A stretch of 64,000 bases of DNA from Verrucomicrobiota bacterium (GTDB lineage: Bacteria > Verrucomicrobiota > Verrucomicrobiia > Chthoniobacterales > SZAS-18), in NCBI GenBank assembly GCA_025353105.1, contig JANXRG010000035.1, forward strand, positions 62,001-126,000, written 5' to 3'. The position numbers were made by a program, and so were the translations under genes. A model generated the notes under the pieces. It did not search any database, had not been told where the DNA came from, and worked only from the letters and a program-made list of their open reading frames with translations. Below, one piece after another: positions 52,148-61,464 of this stretch (position 1 is its first letter; each line of letters starts with the position of its first letter).

Positions 52148-54355
52148 ATGACCGATCGACCTCTCGCCGAACGCATCCTTGCGCTGTTGGCCACCCCGAA
52201 ATATCTGCCCGTCGACAAGGTCGGCCTCGCCCGCAAACTCAAGCTCCCACCCGACGATCGCTCCGGTCTCCGCGAGTCACTGCGGGGTCTGGAGGAGTCC
52301 GGCCAGATCGCGCGCCTGAGTAAGGAGCGGTACGCGCTGCCCGAGGCGGCCGGCATTTTTCAGGGAACGATTTCATTCACCGAGCGCGGTGCGGCGTTCA
52401 TCCGCACCGAGCGCGAGGACGCGCCGGATCTGTTTGTGCCGCCCGATCACGCCGGCACCGCTTTTCCGGGCGACCGCGTGGTCGTGCGCGTGACGTCGAG
52501 CGGGTCGCGTGGTCGTTCCGGTGGCGCTCGCGGCGAACGCCAGACGGCGCGCGTGGTCAAGGTCATCGAACGCGCGAGCGAAACCCTCGTTGGTACGCTG
52601 CAGGCGAAGGGACACGTCCATGAGGTGGTGGCCGACGACACGCGTTTTCCACAGCGCGTCCACGTGCGGATGAAAGATTCCGAGGCCAGGGGCCAGAAAC
52701 CGCTGCCGGGCTGGAAGGTCGTTGTGCGCCTGAAGCCGTGGGCGTCGCGCCATCATCCGCTAGAGGGCACAATTGTCGAGTCGCTCGGGCCGGCCGACGG
52801 CGCGGGCGTGGACATGCTTTCAATCATCCGGAAGCATCATTTGCCGCTCGAATTTCCCGCCGACGTGCAGGCCGAAGCTGATGCGATTTCCGAAAGCGTG
52901 CCGGCGTCCGCGCGCGCCGACCGCGAGGATCTGCGCTCCCGCCCGGTGTTCACGATTGATCCGGACGACGCGCGCGACTTCGATGACGCGATCGAGGTGG
53001 AGGCATTACCGGCGGGGGGCTGGCGCCTGCACGTCCACATCGCGGACGTTTCGCATTATGTCGCGCCCGGCACGGCGCTGGACCATGAGGCGCAGCGGCG
53101 CGGCAACAGCGTTTATCTCGCCGACCGCGTCATCCCGATGCTGCCCGAGCGCCTGAGCAACGGCGTGTGCAGCCTGCAGCCGCGCGTCGATCGGCTGGCG
53201 TTTTCCGCGTTCATCGATTTCGACCCGGACGCCCGGGTGCGCCGGGCCCGCTTCGGCCGCTCCGTCATTCGCAGCGCGCAGCGATACACTTACAAGGAAG
53301 CTTTTGCCGTGCTCCAGGGCCCGCGTGGCGAATCGCGGCTGAGTGAGCATTTGCACCGTGCCTGGGATCTGGCGTCGAAGCTCCGCGCGCGGCGGTTCCG
53401 CGAGGGCGCGCTCGATCTTGAGATGCCGGAAGTAAAGGTCTACCTCGATGCGACCGGCCGGCCGACGCACCTGGAAAAGGTGGTGCACGACGCCGCGCAT
53501 CAACTCATTGAGGAGTTCATGCTTGCGGCGAACGATGCCGTGGCGCACGCGCTCAAGCACCGGACCATCCCGACGATTTACCGCATCCACGAGGATCCGG
53601 ATCCGGAGCGGCTGCTCGATTTCCGCGAATTCGCGCGCACCTATGGCTACCGCGTCGGCGACGTCACGCAGCGGGCCGAAATCCAGCGCGTGCTCGAACT
53701 GGCGCGCGGCCGGCCGGAGGAACAGGCGATTCGAGTGGCCCTGTTGAAAAGCCTCAAGCGCGCCGGTTACCGCCAGGATCCGCTCGGCCATTACGGTCTC
53801 GCTAAAACCAATTACGCCCACTTCACCAGCCCGATTCGGCGGTATGCCGATCTCGTCGTCCACCGCTCGCTCGCGCAGATGATCCGCGCCGTGCCGGCCG
53901 GACGCGTCAAGTCGACCGACATGCGCGCCATCGCCCTGCACCTCTCGGGGACCGAGCGGACCGCGGCCGACGCCGAGAAGGAATCCGTGAAGCTGAAGAA
54001 ACTCGAATTCTTCCGCGACGAGGTGGAGCGCGGCGATCGCTTTCAGGCAATGATCATGGACGTCCGCGAATTCGGGGTCGTCGTCGAACTGCCGGATTTC
54101 GACGTGGGCGGCCGCGTGCGCATGAACGATATGGGCGACGATAATTTCTGGTTCGACCCCGCGCAGCGCACGATCGTAGCGCGTCGCTCGCGTCTGACGT
54201 ACAAGGCCGGTGACCGCGTCGAAGTGCAGGTGGCTGCGGTCGACCTCCTGCGACAGCAGATCGATTTTCGGTTCTTTGCGCCAGCCGCGGCGAAGGCACC
54301 GGCGCCGAAATCGAAGCCTGCGCCACCGTCGCACAAGCGCCGGCGGCGGTGCTGA
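52148..54355 (+). CDS. rnr: Ribonuclease R
   Basis: Processive 3'-5' exoribonuclease able to degrade structured RNA. The 735 aa protein has an N-terminal winged-helix domain (about 5-65), cold-shock/OB domains (about 70-230; GTISFTERGAAFIRTE), the RNB catalytic domain (about 255-580) with TIDPDDARDFDDAIEV supplying the metal-binding Asp residues, and a C-terminal S1 domain (about 630-715). Ends in a short basic tail (KPAPPSHKRRRRC). Followed by 680 bp without an intact gene. Confidence 0.95.
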   Translation: MTDRPLAERILALLATPKYLPVDKVGLARKLKLPPDDRSGLRESLRGLEESGQIARLSKERYALPEAAGIFQGTISFTERGAAFIRTEREDAPDLFVPPDHAGTAFPGDRVVVRVTSSGSRGRSGGARGERQTARVVKVIERASETLVGTLQAKGHVHEVVADDTRFPQRVHVRMKDSEARGQKPLPGWKVVVRLKPWASRHHPLEGTIVESLGPADGAGVDMLSIIRKHHLPLEFPADVQAEADAISESVPASARADREDLRSRPVFTIDPDDARDFDDAIEVEALPAGGWRLHVHIADVSHYVAPGTALDHEAQRRGNSVYLADRVIPMLPERLSNGVCSLQPRVDRLAFSAFIDFDPDARVRRARFGRSVIRSAQRYTYKEAFAVLQGPRGESRLSEHLHRAWDLASKLRARRFREGALDLEMPEVKVYLDATGRPTHLEKVVHDAAHQLIEEFMLAANDAVAHALKHRTIPTIYRIHEDPDPERLLDFREFARTYGYRVGDVTQRAEIQRVLELARGRPEEQAIRVALLKSLKRAGYRQDPLGHYGLAKTNYAHFTSPIRRYADLVVHRSLAQMIRAVPAGRVKSTDMRAIALHLSGTERTAADAEKESVKLKKLEFFRDEVERGDRFQAMIMDVREFGVVVELPDFDVGGRVRMNDMGDDNFWFDPAQRTIVARRSRLTYKAGDRVEVQVAAVDLLRQQIDFRFFAPAAAKAPAPKSKPAPPSHKRRRRC

Positions 54356-55035
54356 CGGCCGAAACTTTTTGCTTTTGGCGCGGATCAATGGGGCATGAAT
54401 CGTCTCGTGCTCCGCGTGATCGTCGGCATGCTTGCGCCGCGGCCCGGCGTGACGCAGACGCGGCTGTCCGAGGTGACAACGGTCGTGGTCACTATCACGA
54501 ACGGCGGCGGCAGCGGGACCTTCGACGCGGCCCGCTCGATGCACGTTTGGGTGGGCGCGCCGGGCATCGCCTGCGTCTTTGATCGCTGGCTTGGCGATAC
54601 CTATGCGCCAGTCGATCCCCTGCGCACACGATGCCACTTCCCGATGCGCTCCGGGCGGCGACCGGGATCCCGCCGTGATTTTGAATGTCCCACCCGGTGC
54701 CGACGCGGCAGGAGTGCGTGGGACGGCCGGCGTCCTCGGCGTCGCACGGGTGGAAGCGTACGAGCTTTTCTAGACGGCCCCGAGTCGTTCCGGTAATTTT
54801 AGCTGGCCGCGCGACGCCGCCAGTGAACGCGTCCGGCGAAACTTCGCTGAAATTGGGCTTGATTCGTGGGGATGGGATGCGCATTCTCTGGCGCGTTCAA
54901 GGCCCCGGGCGTCCCAGTCGATCCAGTTGGAGGCATTTGCTTTGCCGCGATGGTTCCGCCGATCGATGAAGGGTTTCCGCGGTGCTTCCTTAGCCCCCCA
55001 ACATCATCACCCCATCATTGTAGGAACCCCCTAAC
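54356..55035. other. 680 bp region without an intact gene
   Basis: Contains a decayed coding segment (54395-54773) related to InlB-B-repeat proteins, and about 260 bp before the MFS gene in which I see only a possible ribosome-binding sequence (TAGGAAC) shortly before the MFS ATG. No RNA gene or repeat recognised. Confidence 0.55.
54395..54773 (+). pseudogene. Degraded InlB B-repeat-like exported protein fragment
   Basis: The first frame reads MNRLVLRVIVGMLAP (a worn signal peptide), then VVVTITNGGGSGTFDAARSMHVWVGAPGIACVFDRWLGDTYAPVDPLRT and HFPM. This follows the divergent InlB B-repeat pattern (GSGTYaaGt-V-v-A-P-g-vFdrWtGDt ... tt-tMP) but several core positions are changed. After the MP position the frame no longer looks like protein. 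A second frame with better coding character (PAVILNVPPGADAAGVRGTAGVLGVARVEAYELF) runs to a stop at 54773, suggesting a frameshift. No downstream domain remains. Confidence 0.4.
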
Positions 55036-56772
55036 ATGGCATCACCGGCAGCATCCACCGCCCCAATCACACAGGGCCACAAGCTTGTTATCTTTGCATC
55101 GTCGCTCGGCACCGTGTTCGAGTGGTACGACTTTTATATTTACGGAACCCTGGCGGCGTTCTTCGGAAAATTATTCTTCCCCCCCGGGAATGAGACCGCC
55201 GGATATCTCGCGAGCCTGGCCCTGTTCGGGGTCGGGTTCTCCGTGCGTCCGTTCGGAGCGTTGTTCTTCGGACGACTGGGCGATCTCGTCGGCCGCAAGT
55301 ACACGTTTCTGATCACCATTGTCGTGATGGGCGCCTCGACCGCGTTTGTCGGTTTGCTGCCGACGTTTGCGCAGATCGGCTGGCTGGCCCCTTCCATCCT
55401 GATCTTGCTTCGCGTCTTGCAGGGCCTGGCGCTCGGCGGTGAGTACGGTGGTGCGGCGACGTACGTGGCTGAGCATTCTCCCATGGGACAGCGCGGTTCG
55501 TACACGGCCTGGATCCAAACCACGGCGACGTTGGGCTTCTTCCTTTCGCTGGCGGTCATCGGGCCGCTGCGGTACTACATGACGGACAAGGTCGACGCCA
55601 CAAATCCCGCGAGCCTGACCACGTTCGACGCTTGGGGCTGGCGCATTCCGTTCCTCGTGTCGTTCATTCTACTCGGCATTTCAGTCTACATCCGGCTTCG
55701 CTTGAATGAGTCCCCGCTGTTCCTCGAGATGAAAGCCAGCGGCAAGGGTTCGAAGAGTCCGCTGGCGGACAGCTTCACCAATCCGGCTAATTTGAAGCTG
55801 GTGGTTCTGGCGCTGCTGGGTTCCACCGCGGGCCAGGGCGTGGTGTGGTATTGCGGTCAGTTTTACGCGCTCTTCTTTCTGACGACGACCCTGAAGGTGA
55901 ACGTCTTGACGGCCTACATCCTCGTCGGCATTGGACTACTCATCGGCACGCCGTTCTTCATCTTCTTCGGCAAGCTTTCCGACCGGATCGGCCGCAAGAT
56001 CATCATTCTGGGAGGCTGTCTGCTCGCGGTTCTGACCTACCAACCGATCTTCAAGGCGATCACCCACTATGCCAATCCAACGCTGGAGGAAGCGGTGACG
56101 GCGACGCCGGTCACTCTCTTCAGCAATGAGGCGGAGGGTGCCGTAAAGACGACGTTTGACGCCATGGGAACGGCGTTTAAGCAAATTGGCGGCGGGAAGC
56201 TGGCCGCCACGCCCACGAACGAGGCGCGCGCTTATCTCAACAGCAAAGGCATTCCGTTCACGATCGCGCCAGCGAAGGGAAGTGATGCGCTCGTCATGCA
56301 GATTGGAGAAAAGTCGGTCAACGGCTTCGCCTTGGCGGCGGACAAGGCGGGCAACGTCGCGTCGAAGAAAGCCTATGACGAGGCGATCGCCGGCACCGGC
56401 TACACCAAGATTGCCGTCAAGCATCCGTTGGGTGGAAATGCGGCCGATGAATCGAGGATGAACAAGGTCATGCTCGTCGTGCTGCTGAGCGTCCTCATGA
56501 TCTACGTGACGATGGTGTACGGCCCGATCGCGGCGCAACTCGTGGAGTTGTTCCCGACGCGGATCCGCTACACCTCCATGTCGCTGCCGTATCACATCGG
56601 TAACGGCTGGTTCGGTGGCTTCCTTCCCTTCATCGCGACGTCCATCGTTCTGTTTACCGGCAATATTTACGCCGGTCTTTGGTATCCGATCGTAATCGCG
56701 GCCATGACCTTTGTCGTCGGCATGCTGTTCCTCCCGGAAACCAAGGACGTCGACATCAGCGCCGAAACCTAA
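55036..56772 (+). CDS. MFS transporter, MHS (metabolite:H+ symporter) family with large extracytoplasmic insert
   Basis: A 578 aa inner-membrane symporter. The MHS hallmark N-terminus SSLGTVFEWYDFYIYGTLAAFF is present, as are RPFGALFFGRLGDLVGRKYTF and the LQGLALGGEYGGAATYVAEH motif. About eight helices precede an insert of about 135 residues (roughly 340-475, starting FKAITHYANPTLEEA) lacking long hydrophobic segments. The last four helices follow, including ELFPTRIRYTSMSLPYHIGNGWFGG. Related MHS proteins carry dicarboxylates, proline/betaine or aromatic acids; the substrate is unclear. A strong terminator follows. Confidence 0.9.
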   Translation: MASPAASTAPITQGHKLVIFASSLGTVFEWYDFYIYGTLAAFFGKLFFPPGNETAGYLASLALFGVGFSVRPFGALFFGRLGDLVGRKYTFLITIVVMGASTAFVGLLPTFAQIGWLAPSILILLRVLQGLALGGEYGGAATYVAEHSPMGQRGSYTAWIQTTATLGFFLSLAVIGPLRYYMTDKVDATNPASLTTFDAWGWRIPFLVSFILLGISVYIRLRLNESPLFLEMKASGKGSKSPLADSFTNPANLKLVVLALLGSTAGQGVVWYCGQFYALFFLTTTLKVNVLTAYILVGIGLLIGTPFFIFFGKLSDRIGRKIIILGGCLLAVLTYQPIFKAITHYANPTLEEAVTATPVTLFSNEAEGAVKTTFDAMGTAFKQIGGGKLAATPTNEARAYLNSKGIPFTIAPAKGSDALVMQIGEKSVNGFALAADKAGNVASKKAYDEAIAGTGYTKIAVKHPLGGNAADESRMNKVMLVVLLSVLMIYVTMVYGPIAAQLVELFPTRIRYTSMSLPYHIGNGWFGGFLPFIATSIVLFTGNIYAGLWYPIVIAAMTFVVGMLFLPETKDVDISAET

Positions 56773-56792
56773 TCGGCAAATGAAGTGATTCG

Positions 56793-56829
56793 AGGCCGCC
56801 GGGTTCCAAGCCCGGCGGCCTTCGCTTTT
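56793..56829 (+). terminator. Strong intrinsic terminator after the MFS gene
   Basis: AGGCCGCCGGG-TTCCAAG-CCCGGCGGCCT forms a perfect 11 bp stem with a 7-base loop, then TCGCTTTTC. It begins 20 bp after the MFS stop. Confidence 0.8.
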
Positions 56830-56846
56830 CCCGCGTGCGGTCAGCC

Positions 56847-57341
56847 TCAGAAAGCCAACCGCGCGTCCTCGGCGAGCAGCTCGCCCAATGGCGGCCAGGC
56901 CGTCGGTTCCGAAACTTGAAACGCATGCAGGTACGCCTTCACGTGGTCGGCCGGGAACTTCGCGAAGAGCGAGTCGACCGCGGCCTTCAGCGCTTCCTTC
57001 GGGGGTGACGGAGGCAGCGTCTCGAGCGACCCCTTGCCGTCGTGCGCGATGCCGAGCGCGTCGAGAAAAGCGGCGAGCATGGGCGCCTGCGGACCGGTCA
57101 GCCAGAGGCCGAGAATATTGCCCGCGAGTTCCTCGTTCAGGCTGCGCCCGAGTTGCTGCTGCATCCAGGCGTGCCGTTCGACTGGCGGCTTTCGTTCGAT
57201 GAAGATGGGCCGAAACTTGCGCTGCGCCGCCAGCGTCTGCAGGGCGACCGCATACGAGGGCCGCTGCGCCTTCAGCATGTGGGAAAGGATTTCGTGCGCG
57301 AGCGGAGCCGGCAGGCGGCCAAAGATTTCGGATTGCGTCAT
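56847..57341 (-). CDS. Hypothetical helical protein
   Basis: A 164 aa protein from an ATG (MTQSEIFGRLPAPLAHEILSHMLKAQR). It looks fully alpha-helical and cytosolic, without signal peptide or membrane segments. Visible segments are RPSYAVALQTLAAQRKFRPIF, MQQQLGRSLNEELAGNILGLWL and PPSPPKEALKAAVDSLFAKFP. I do not recognise a family. It is a single gene between the MFS terminator and the divergent purH. Codon and GC character match the neighbours, which supports it being real. Confidence 0.7.
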   Translation of the reverse strand: MTQSEIFGRLPAPLAHEILSHMLKAQRPSYAVALQTLAAQRKFRPIFIERKPPVERHAWMQQQLGRSLNEELAGNILGLWLTGPQAPMLAAFLDALGIAHDGKGSLETLPPSPPKEALKAAVDSLFAKFPADHVKAYLHAFQVSEPTAWPPLGELLAEDARLAF

Positions 57342-57468
57342 GGTGGCCGCCAGTCAAGCGAGCGGAGTGCGGGCGTCAAATGCCGTTCGGCCGCACGCCG
57401 CCCAGTCGAAATTGTCGTAATCGCCATTTGGCAGAGGGCACGGACCATTCTTCATTGCCCTCTCCCGC

Positions 57469-59010
57469 ATGAAAATTACCCGCGCACTTCTCTCCGTTTC
57501 CGACAAGACCGGCCTGCTGCCCTTCGCGCAACGCATGGCTTCACTCGGCATCGAACTGCTCTCCACTGGTGGAACAGCGAAATTCCTGCGCGAGAACGGC
57601 GTGCCGGTCGTGGAGATTTCCGCCTTCACCGGTTTCCCGGAAATTCTCTCCGGCCGCGTGAAAACGCTGCATCCGACCGTGCACGGCGGGCTGCTCTACC
57701 GGCGCGGCGACGCGGAGCACGAGGAGCAGGCGGTGCGCAGCGGGATTCAGCCGATCGATTTGCTCGTGGTGAATCTTTACCCGTTCGAGCAGACCGTCGC
57801 GCGTGCTGAAACGACGCTGCCTGAGGCGATTGAGCAAATTGATATCGGAGGCCCCGCCATGCTGCGCAGCGCCGCGAAGAATTTCAGATCCGTGACGGTG
57901 GTGACAGATCCCGCGGACTATGAGCCGGTGCTTGCGGAGATGGCGCAGCTCGAAGGCGGCACAAGCGAGGCAACGCGGGCGCGTCTCGCGTTGAAGGTCT
58001 TCACCGTGACGGCGACATACGATCGGGCCATCGCGTCGTATCTCGGGATGAAACAAGGCGTCGATGACGGTCCGGCGTTGGCACATTCGGCGCTGCGCCC
58101 CGCGCCGCAGATCGCGTTGCGTTACGGCGAGAATCCCCACCAGCAGGCCGCGTTGGTCGGGCCGGATTTCGCCTCCTTTTTCACGCAGCTGCACGGCAAG
58201 GAGCTTTCCTATAATAACATCCTCGATCTTTCCGCCGCGGCGGAATTGATCGGTGAATTCGACGAGCCGGCCTGCGCGATCCTCAAGCACAACAATCCCT
58301 GCGGCGTCGGCACCGATGACGCGATGCTGCTGGCCGCGTGGCAGAAGGCGCTCGCGACCGATGGCCAGGCGCCGTTCGGCGGGATTATCGCCGTGAACCG
58401 GGCCCTCGACGAATCGCTCGCCGCCGCGATCGCCGAAATTTTCAGTGAGGTCATCATCGCGCCGGATTTCACCGCTGGTGCCCTCGCCGTGCTGCAGAAA
58501 AAGAAAAATTTACGCCTGCTCAAGCAATTGCGTCCCACGAGTGAAGATACCGCGCTGGAGGCGCGCTCAGTGGTCGGCGGCATGCTGGTGCAATCGCGCG
58601 ACCGCAGCCTCGTCGCGCCGGAGAAGGTCGCGACAAAGCGCGCGCCCACCGAAGCGGAGTTAAAGGCTCTGCACTTTGGCTGGCGCGTCGTGAAGCACGT
58701 CAAGTCCAATGCGATCGTCTTCTGCGGACCCGACCGCACGCTTGGCATCGGCGCGGGCCAAATGGCGCGAGTGGACTCGGTCAATCTCGCGATTTGGAAG
58801 GCGGGCCAGTCCCGTCTTTCGCTGGCGGGCAGCGTCGTGGCGAGCGACGCGTTTTTTCCGTTTCCGGATGGACTGGTCGCGGCGGTGCAGGCGGGCGCGA
58901 CGGCGGCGATTCAACCCGGCGGCAGCATGCGCGACGCCGAGGTCATTGCCGCCGCCGATGAGCATGGCGTCGCGATGATCTTCACGGGCATGCGCCACTT
59001 TCGGCACTGA
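57469..59010 (+). CDS. purH: Bifunctional AICAR formyltransferase/IMP cyclohydrolase
   Basis: Last two steps of de novo purine synthesis, giving IMP. The 513 aa protein has the N-terminal MGS-like cyclohydrolase domain (about 1-145; [48 protein letters not shown]) and the C-terminal AICAR transformylase domain with [36 protein letters not shown] and the terminal [14 protein letters not shown] with the final MRHFRH. Full length and intact. Divergent from the unknown gene, convergent with trxB. Confidence 0.97.
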   Translation: MKITRALLSVSDKTGLLPFAQRMASLGIELLSTGGTAKFLRENGVPVVEISAFTGFPEILSGRVKTLHPTVHGGLLYRRGDAEHEEQAVRSGIQPIDLLVVNLYPFEQTVARAETTLPEAIEQIDIGGPAMLRSAAKNFRSVTVVTDPADYEPVLAEMAQLEGGTSEATRARLALKVFTVTATYDRAIASYLGMKQGVDDGPALAHSALRPAPQIALRYGENPHQQAALVGPDFASFFTQLHGKELSYNNILDLSAAAELIGEFDEPACAILKHNNPCGVGTDDAMLLAAWQKALATDGQAPFGGIIAVNRALDESLAAAIAEIFSEVIIAPDFTAGALAVLQKKKNLRLLKQLRPTSEDTALEARSVVGGMLVQSRDRSLVAPEKVATKRAPTEAELKALHFGWRVVKHVKSNAIVFCGPDRTLGIGAGQMARVDSVNLAIWKAGQSRLSLAGSVVASDAFFPFPDGLVAAVQAGATAAIQPGGSMRDAEVIAAADEHGVAMIFTGMRHFRH

Positions 59011-59033
59011 GAATTAGCCGCCCTCCAAAAAGC

Positions 59034-59957
59034 TCACGCGCCGAGATTCGCGAGGTATTTCTCGGCGTCGAGCGCGGCGGCGCAGCCGTCGCCGGCCGCG
59101 GTGACCGCCTGACGGTAAACGTGATCCGAAACGTCGCCCGCCGCGAACACGCCCGGCACGTTGGTTGCGGTGGCGTGAGTCTTGAGCAGATAGCCGTTCT
59201 CGTCGGTCTGCAGCTTGCCCCGAAACGCCGCGGTGTTGGGGACGTGGCCAATCGCCGAGAAAACACACTTCACCTCAAGTTCCGACTCCACGCCCGTTTT
59301 CGTGTCCTTCAATTTCACCGCGCGCACTTCGCCCTCGGCGGTCGTGAGGTATTCGGAAATGGTCGAATTCCAGATCGGCTCGATCTTCGGATTCTTCAGG
59401 ACGCGATCCGCCATGATCTTGGAGGCGCGCAGCTTGTCGCGGCGGTGGATGAGATACACCTTCGACGCGAAGCGCGTCAGAAACGTCGCCTCCTCGCATG
59501 CGGAATCGCCGCCGCCAACCACACACACGGGCACGTTGCGATAGAATGCGCCGTCGCAGGTCGCACATGACGTGAGGCCGTGCCCAACCAATTTTTCCTC
59601 GCCCGGGAGATCGAGGTACCGCGCGGCCGCGCCACTGGCGACAATCAACGCGCGGGTTTCAATCCACTTATCATCGGCCTTGACGGCCACGCATCCGTCT
59701 CGCGGCTCGAACGCGGTCACTTCGGCGTAGGAGAACCGCGCGCCGAACCCCTCGGCCTGCTCCTTCATCTTTAGAACCAGGTCCGGGCCGTCGATGCCGC
59801 CCGGAAAGCCGGGAAAATTTTCCACGAGCGTCGTCGTGGTGAGTTGTCCGCCGGGCTGGCGGCCTTCGAGTACGAGCGGTTGGTGGCCGCCGCGCGCGGC
59901 GTAAATAGCGGCCGTGAGTCCGGCGCAGCCCGTGCCGATGATGACAATCTTCTCCAT
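59034..59957 (-). CDS. trxB: Thioredoxin-disulfide reductase
   Basis: NADPH-dependent FAD enzyme that reduces thioredoxin, supplying electrons to ribonucleotide reductase among others. The 307 aa protein has the FAD motif GTGCAGLTAAIYAARGG, the redox centre SCATCDGAF (CxxC), the NADPH motif VVGGGDSACEEATFL and the C-terminal GVFAAGDVSDHVYRQAVTAAGDGC. Normal length. Divergent from the NhaD-like antiporter gene across 111 bp. Confidence 0.96.
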   Translation of the reverse strand: MEKIVIIGTGCAGLTAAIYAARGGHQPLVLEGRQPGGQLTTTTLVENFPGFPGGIDGPDLVLKMKEQAEGFGARFSYAEVTAFEPRDGCVAVKADDKWIETRALIVASGAAARYLDLPGEEKLVGHGLTSCATCDGAFYRNVPVCVVGGGDSACEEATFLTRFASKVYLIHRRDKLRASKIMADRVLKNPKIEPIWNSTISEYLTTAEGEVRAVKLKDTKTGVESELEVKCVFSAIGHVPNTAAFRGKLQTDENGYLLKTHATATNVPGVFAAGDVSDHVYRQAVTAAGDGCAAALDAEKYLANLGA

Positions 59958-60068
59958 GGGTAAGGGTTGGGTAAGGGCGAAAGGTTGATCGCGCGCCCGC
60001 GTTGTCGAGCGAATTCAGTGTCAATTCGGCGGGGGTGGCGTTGCCGTCGCCGGATCGGTCTGCTAACG

Positions 60069-61394
60069 ATGCCGGACATGATTTCCGCTTTATTGCTCGC
60101 GTCGTTGGCTGGCGGAGCCATCCCGGATCCGCCGGGTTTGCTAATTGTACCATTTGCGCTCCTGCTGGCGGCCATCGCATTGATGCCATTCATCAACGGG
60201 CCCTGGTGGCACCAACACTATCCGAAGGTGGCCGCCGGACTCGGCGCACTCGTCGCCGTCTATTATCTCCTCGTCCTCCGCGCCCCGGGACGAATGCTCG
60301 ATGCCGGCCACGAATACGTCAGCTTCATTACTCTCGTCGGTTCCCTTTATGTTGTTGTCGGCGGTATCCACATCCGGGTGAAGGGCGAAGCCACGCCCGC
60401 CATCAATGTCCTCTATCTTTTGATCGGCGCCGTCGCCGCGAATTTTATCGGTACGACCGGCGCATCGATGCTCATGATCCGACCCTACCTCCGGATGAAC
60501 AAGATTCGGATCTCCGCGTATCACGTGGTATTTTTCATCTTCATCGTTTCAAATGTGGGAGGTGGCCTGACGCCGATCGGTGATCCGCCGCTCTTTCTCG
60601 GCTACCTCAAGGGCGTCCCGTTTTTCTGGGTGATGCAGAATTGCTGGGCGGCGTGGGCCGTCTGCATCGGCGGGTTGTTGGCCATTTTCTACGTCATCGA
60701 CGTGCGTAGCCTCCATCGGGCCCCGGAACGCATCCAGCACGAGGTCGAGGAGCCCGAGGAATGGCGTTTCGACGGCTTGATCAACCTCGTTTTCCTTGCG
60801 CTCGTCATCGCGTCGGTGTTCGTGACGAACCCGCTTTTCCTGCGCGAGGCCATCATGGTGGTTGCGGTCGCGGGCTCGCTTTATTTCACACCGCGCGACG
60901 TCCGCGCGGCCAATCATTTCAACTACGAACCACTGCGTGAGGTGGCCTGGCTCTTTGTCGGGATCTTTCTCACCATGGTGCCGGCGCTCGACTTTCTGAC
61001 GCGACATTCCAAGGCGCTCGGCCTCGACACCGAGCAGAAGTTTTTTTGGTTCACGGGGTTTCTCTCGGGGGTGCTCGACAATGCGCCGACCTACCTGACC
61101 TTCCTCGCGGCAGCGATGGGCAACCTTGGGCTGAGCGTGGAGAACCGCGACCACGTCCAGCAATTCATCCAGACGCACGACCATTTCCTGATCGCGATCT
61201 CGGTGGGTGCGGTGTTTTTCGGTGCGCTGACCTACATCGGCAACGCCCCGAATTTCATGGTGAAATCAATCGCGGAAAGCATGGGCGTGAAGGTGCCCGC
61301 GTTCCTGCCGTACATATACAAGTACGCGCTACCGCTGCTCATCCCGCTGTTCGCGATCATCTCGCTCGTGTTCTTCCATTTCAAGTGGCTGTAG
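60069..61394 (+). CDS. NhaD-like sodium:proton antiporter (ion transporter superfamily)
   Basis: A 441 aa inner-membrane protein starting at MPDMISALLLASLAGGAIPDPP; the upstream codons of the track ORF overlap the trxB promoter region. About twelve hydrophobic segments. Signatures are AANFIGTTGASMLMIRPYLR, IVSNVGGGLTPIGDPPLFLGYLKGVPF and SGVLDNAPTYLTFLAAA, typical of NhaD/ArsB-CitM-type ion transporters, with acidic residues in the half-helix motifs. Probably a Na+/H+ antiporter; citrate- or arsenite-type relatives are less likely given the GDPPLFLG motif. Confidence 0.85.
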   Translation: MPDMISALLLASLAGGAIPDPPGLLIVPFALLLAAIALMPFINGPWWHQHYPKVAAGLGALVAVYYLLVLRAPGRMLDAGHEYVSFITLVGSLYVVVGGIHIRVKGEATPAINVLYLLIGAVAANFIGTTGASMLMIRPYLRMNKIRISAYHVVFFIFIVSNVGGGLTPIGDPPLFLGYLKGVPFFWVMQNCWAAWAVCIGGLLAIFYVIDVRSLHRAPERIQHEVEEPEEWRFDGLINLVFLALVIASVFVTNPLFLREAIMVVAVAGSLYFTPRDVRAANHFNYEPLREVAWLFVGIFLTMVPALDFLTRHSKALGLDTEQKFFWFTGFLSGVLDNAPTYLTFLAAAMGNLGLSVENRDHVQQFIQTHDHFLIAISVGAVFFGALTYIGNAPNFMVKSIAESMGVKVPAFLPYIYKYALPLLIPLFAIISLVFFHFKWL

Positions 61395-61464
61395 CGGACG
61401 CCGGTGGGAATCCGGGCTGGAGCCGCCATGCTGCCCAGGGCCGTCCACCAGTGGAACCTTGATC

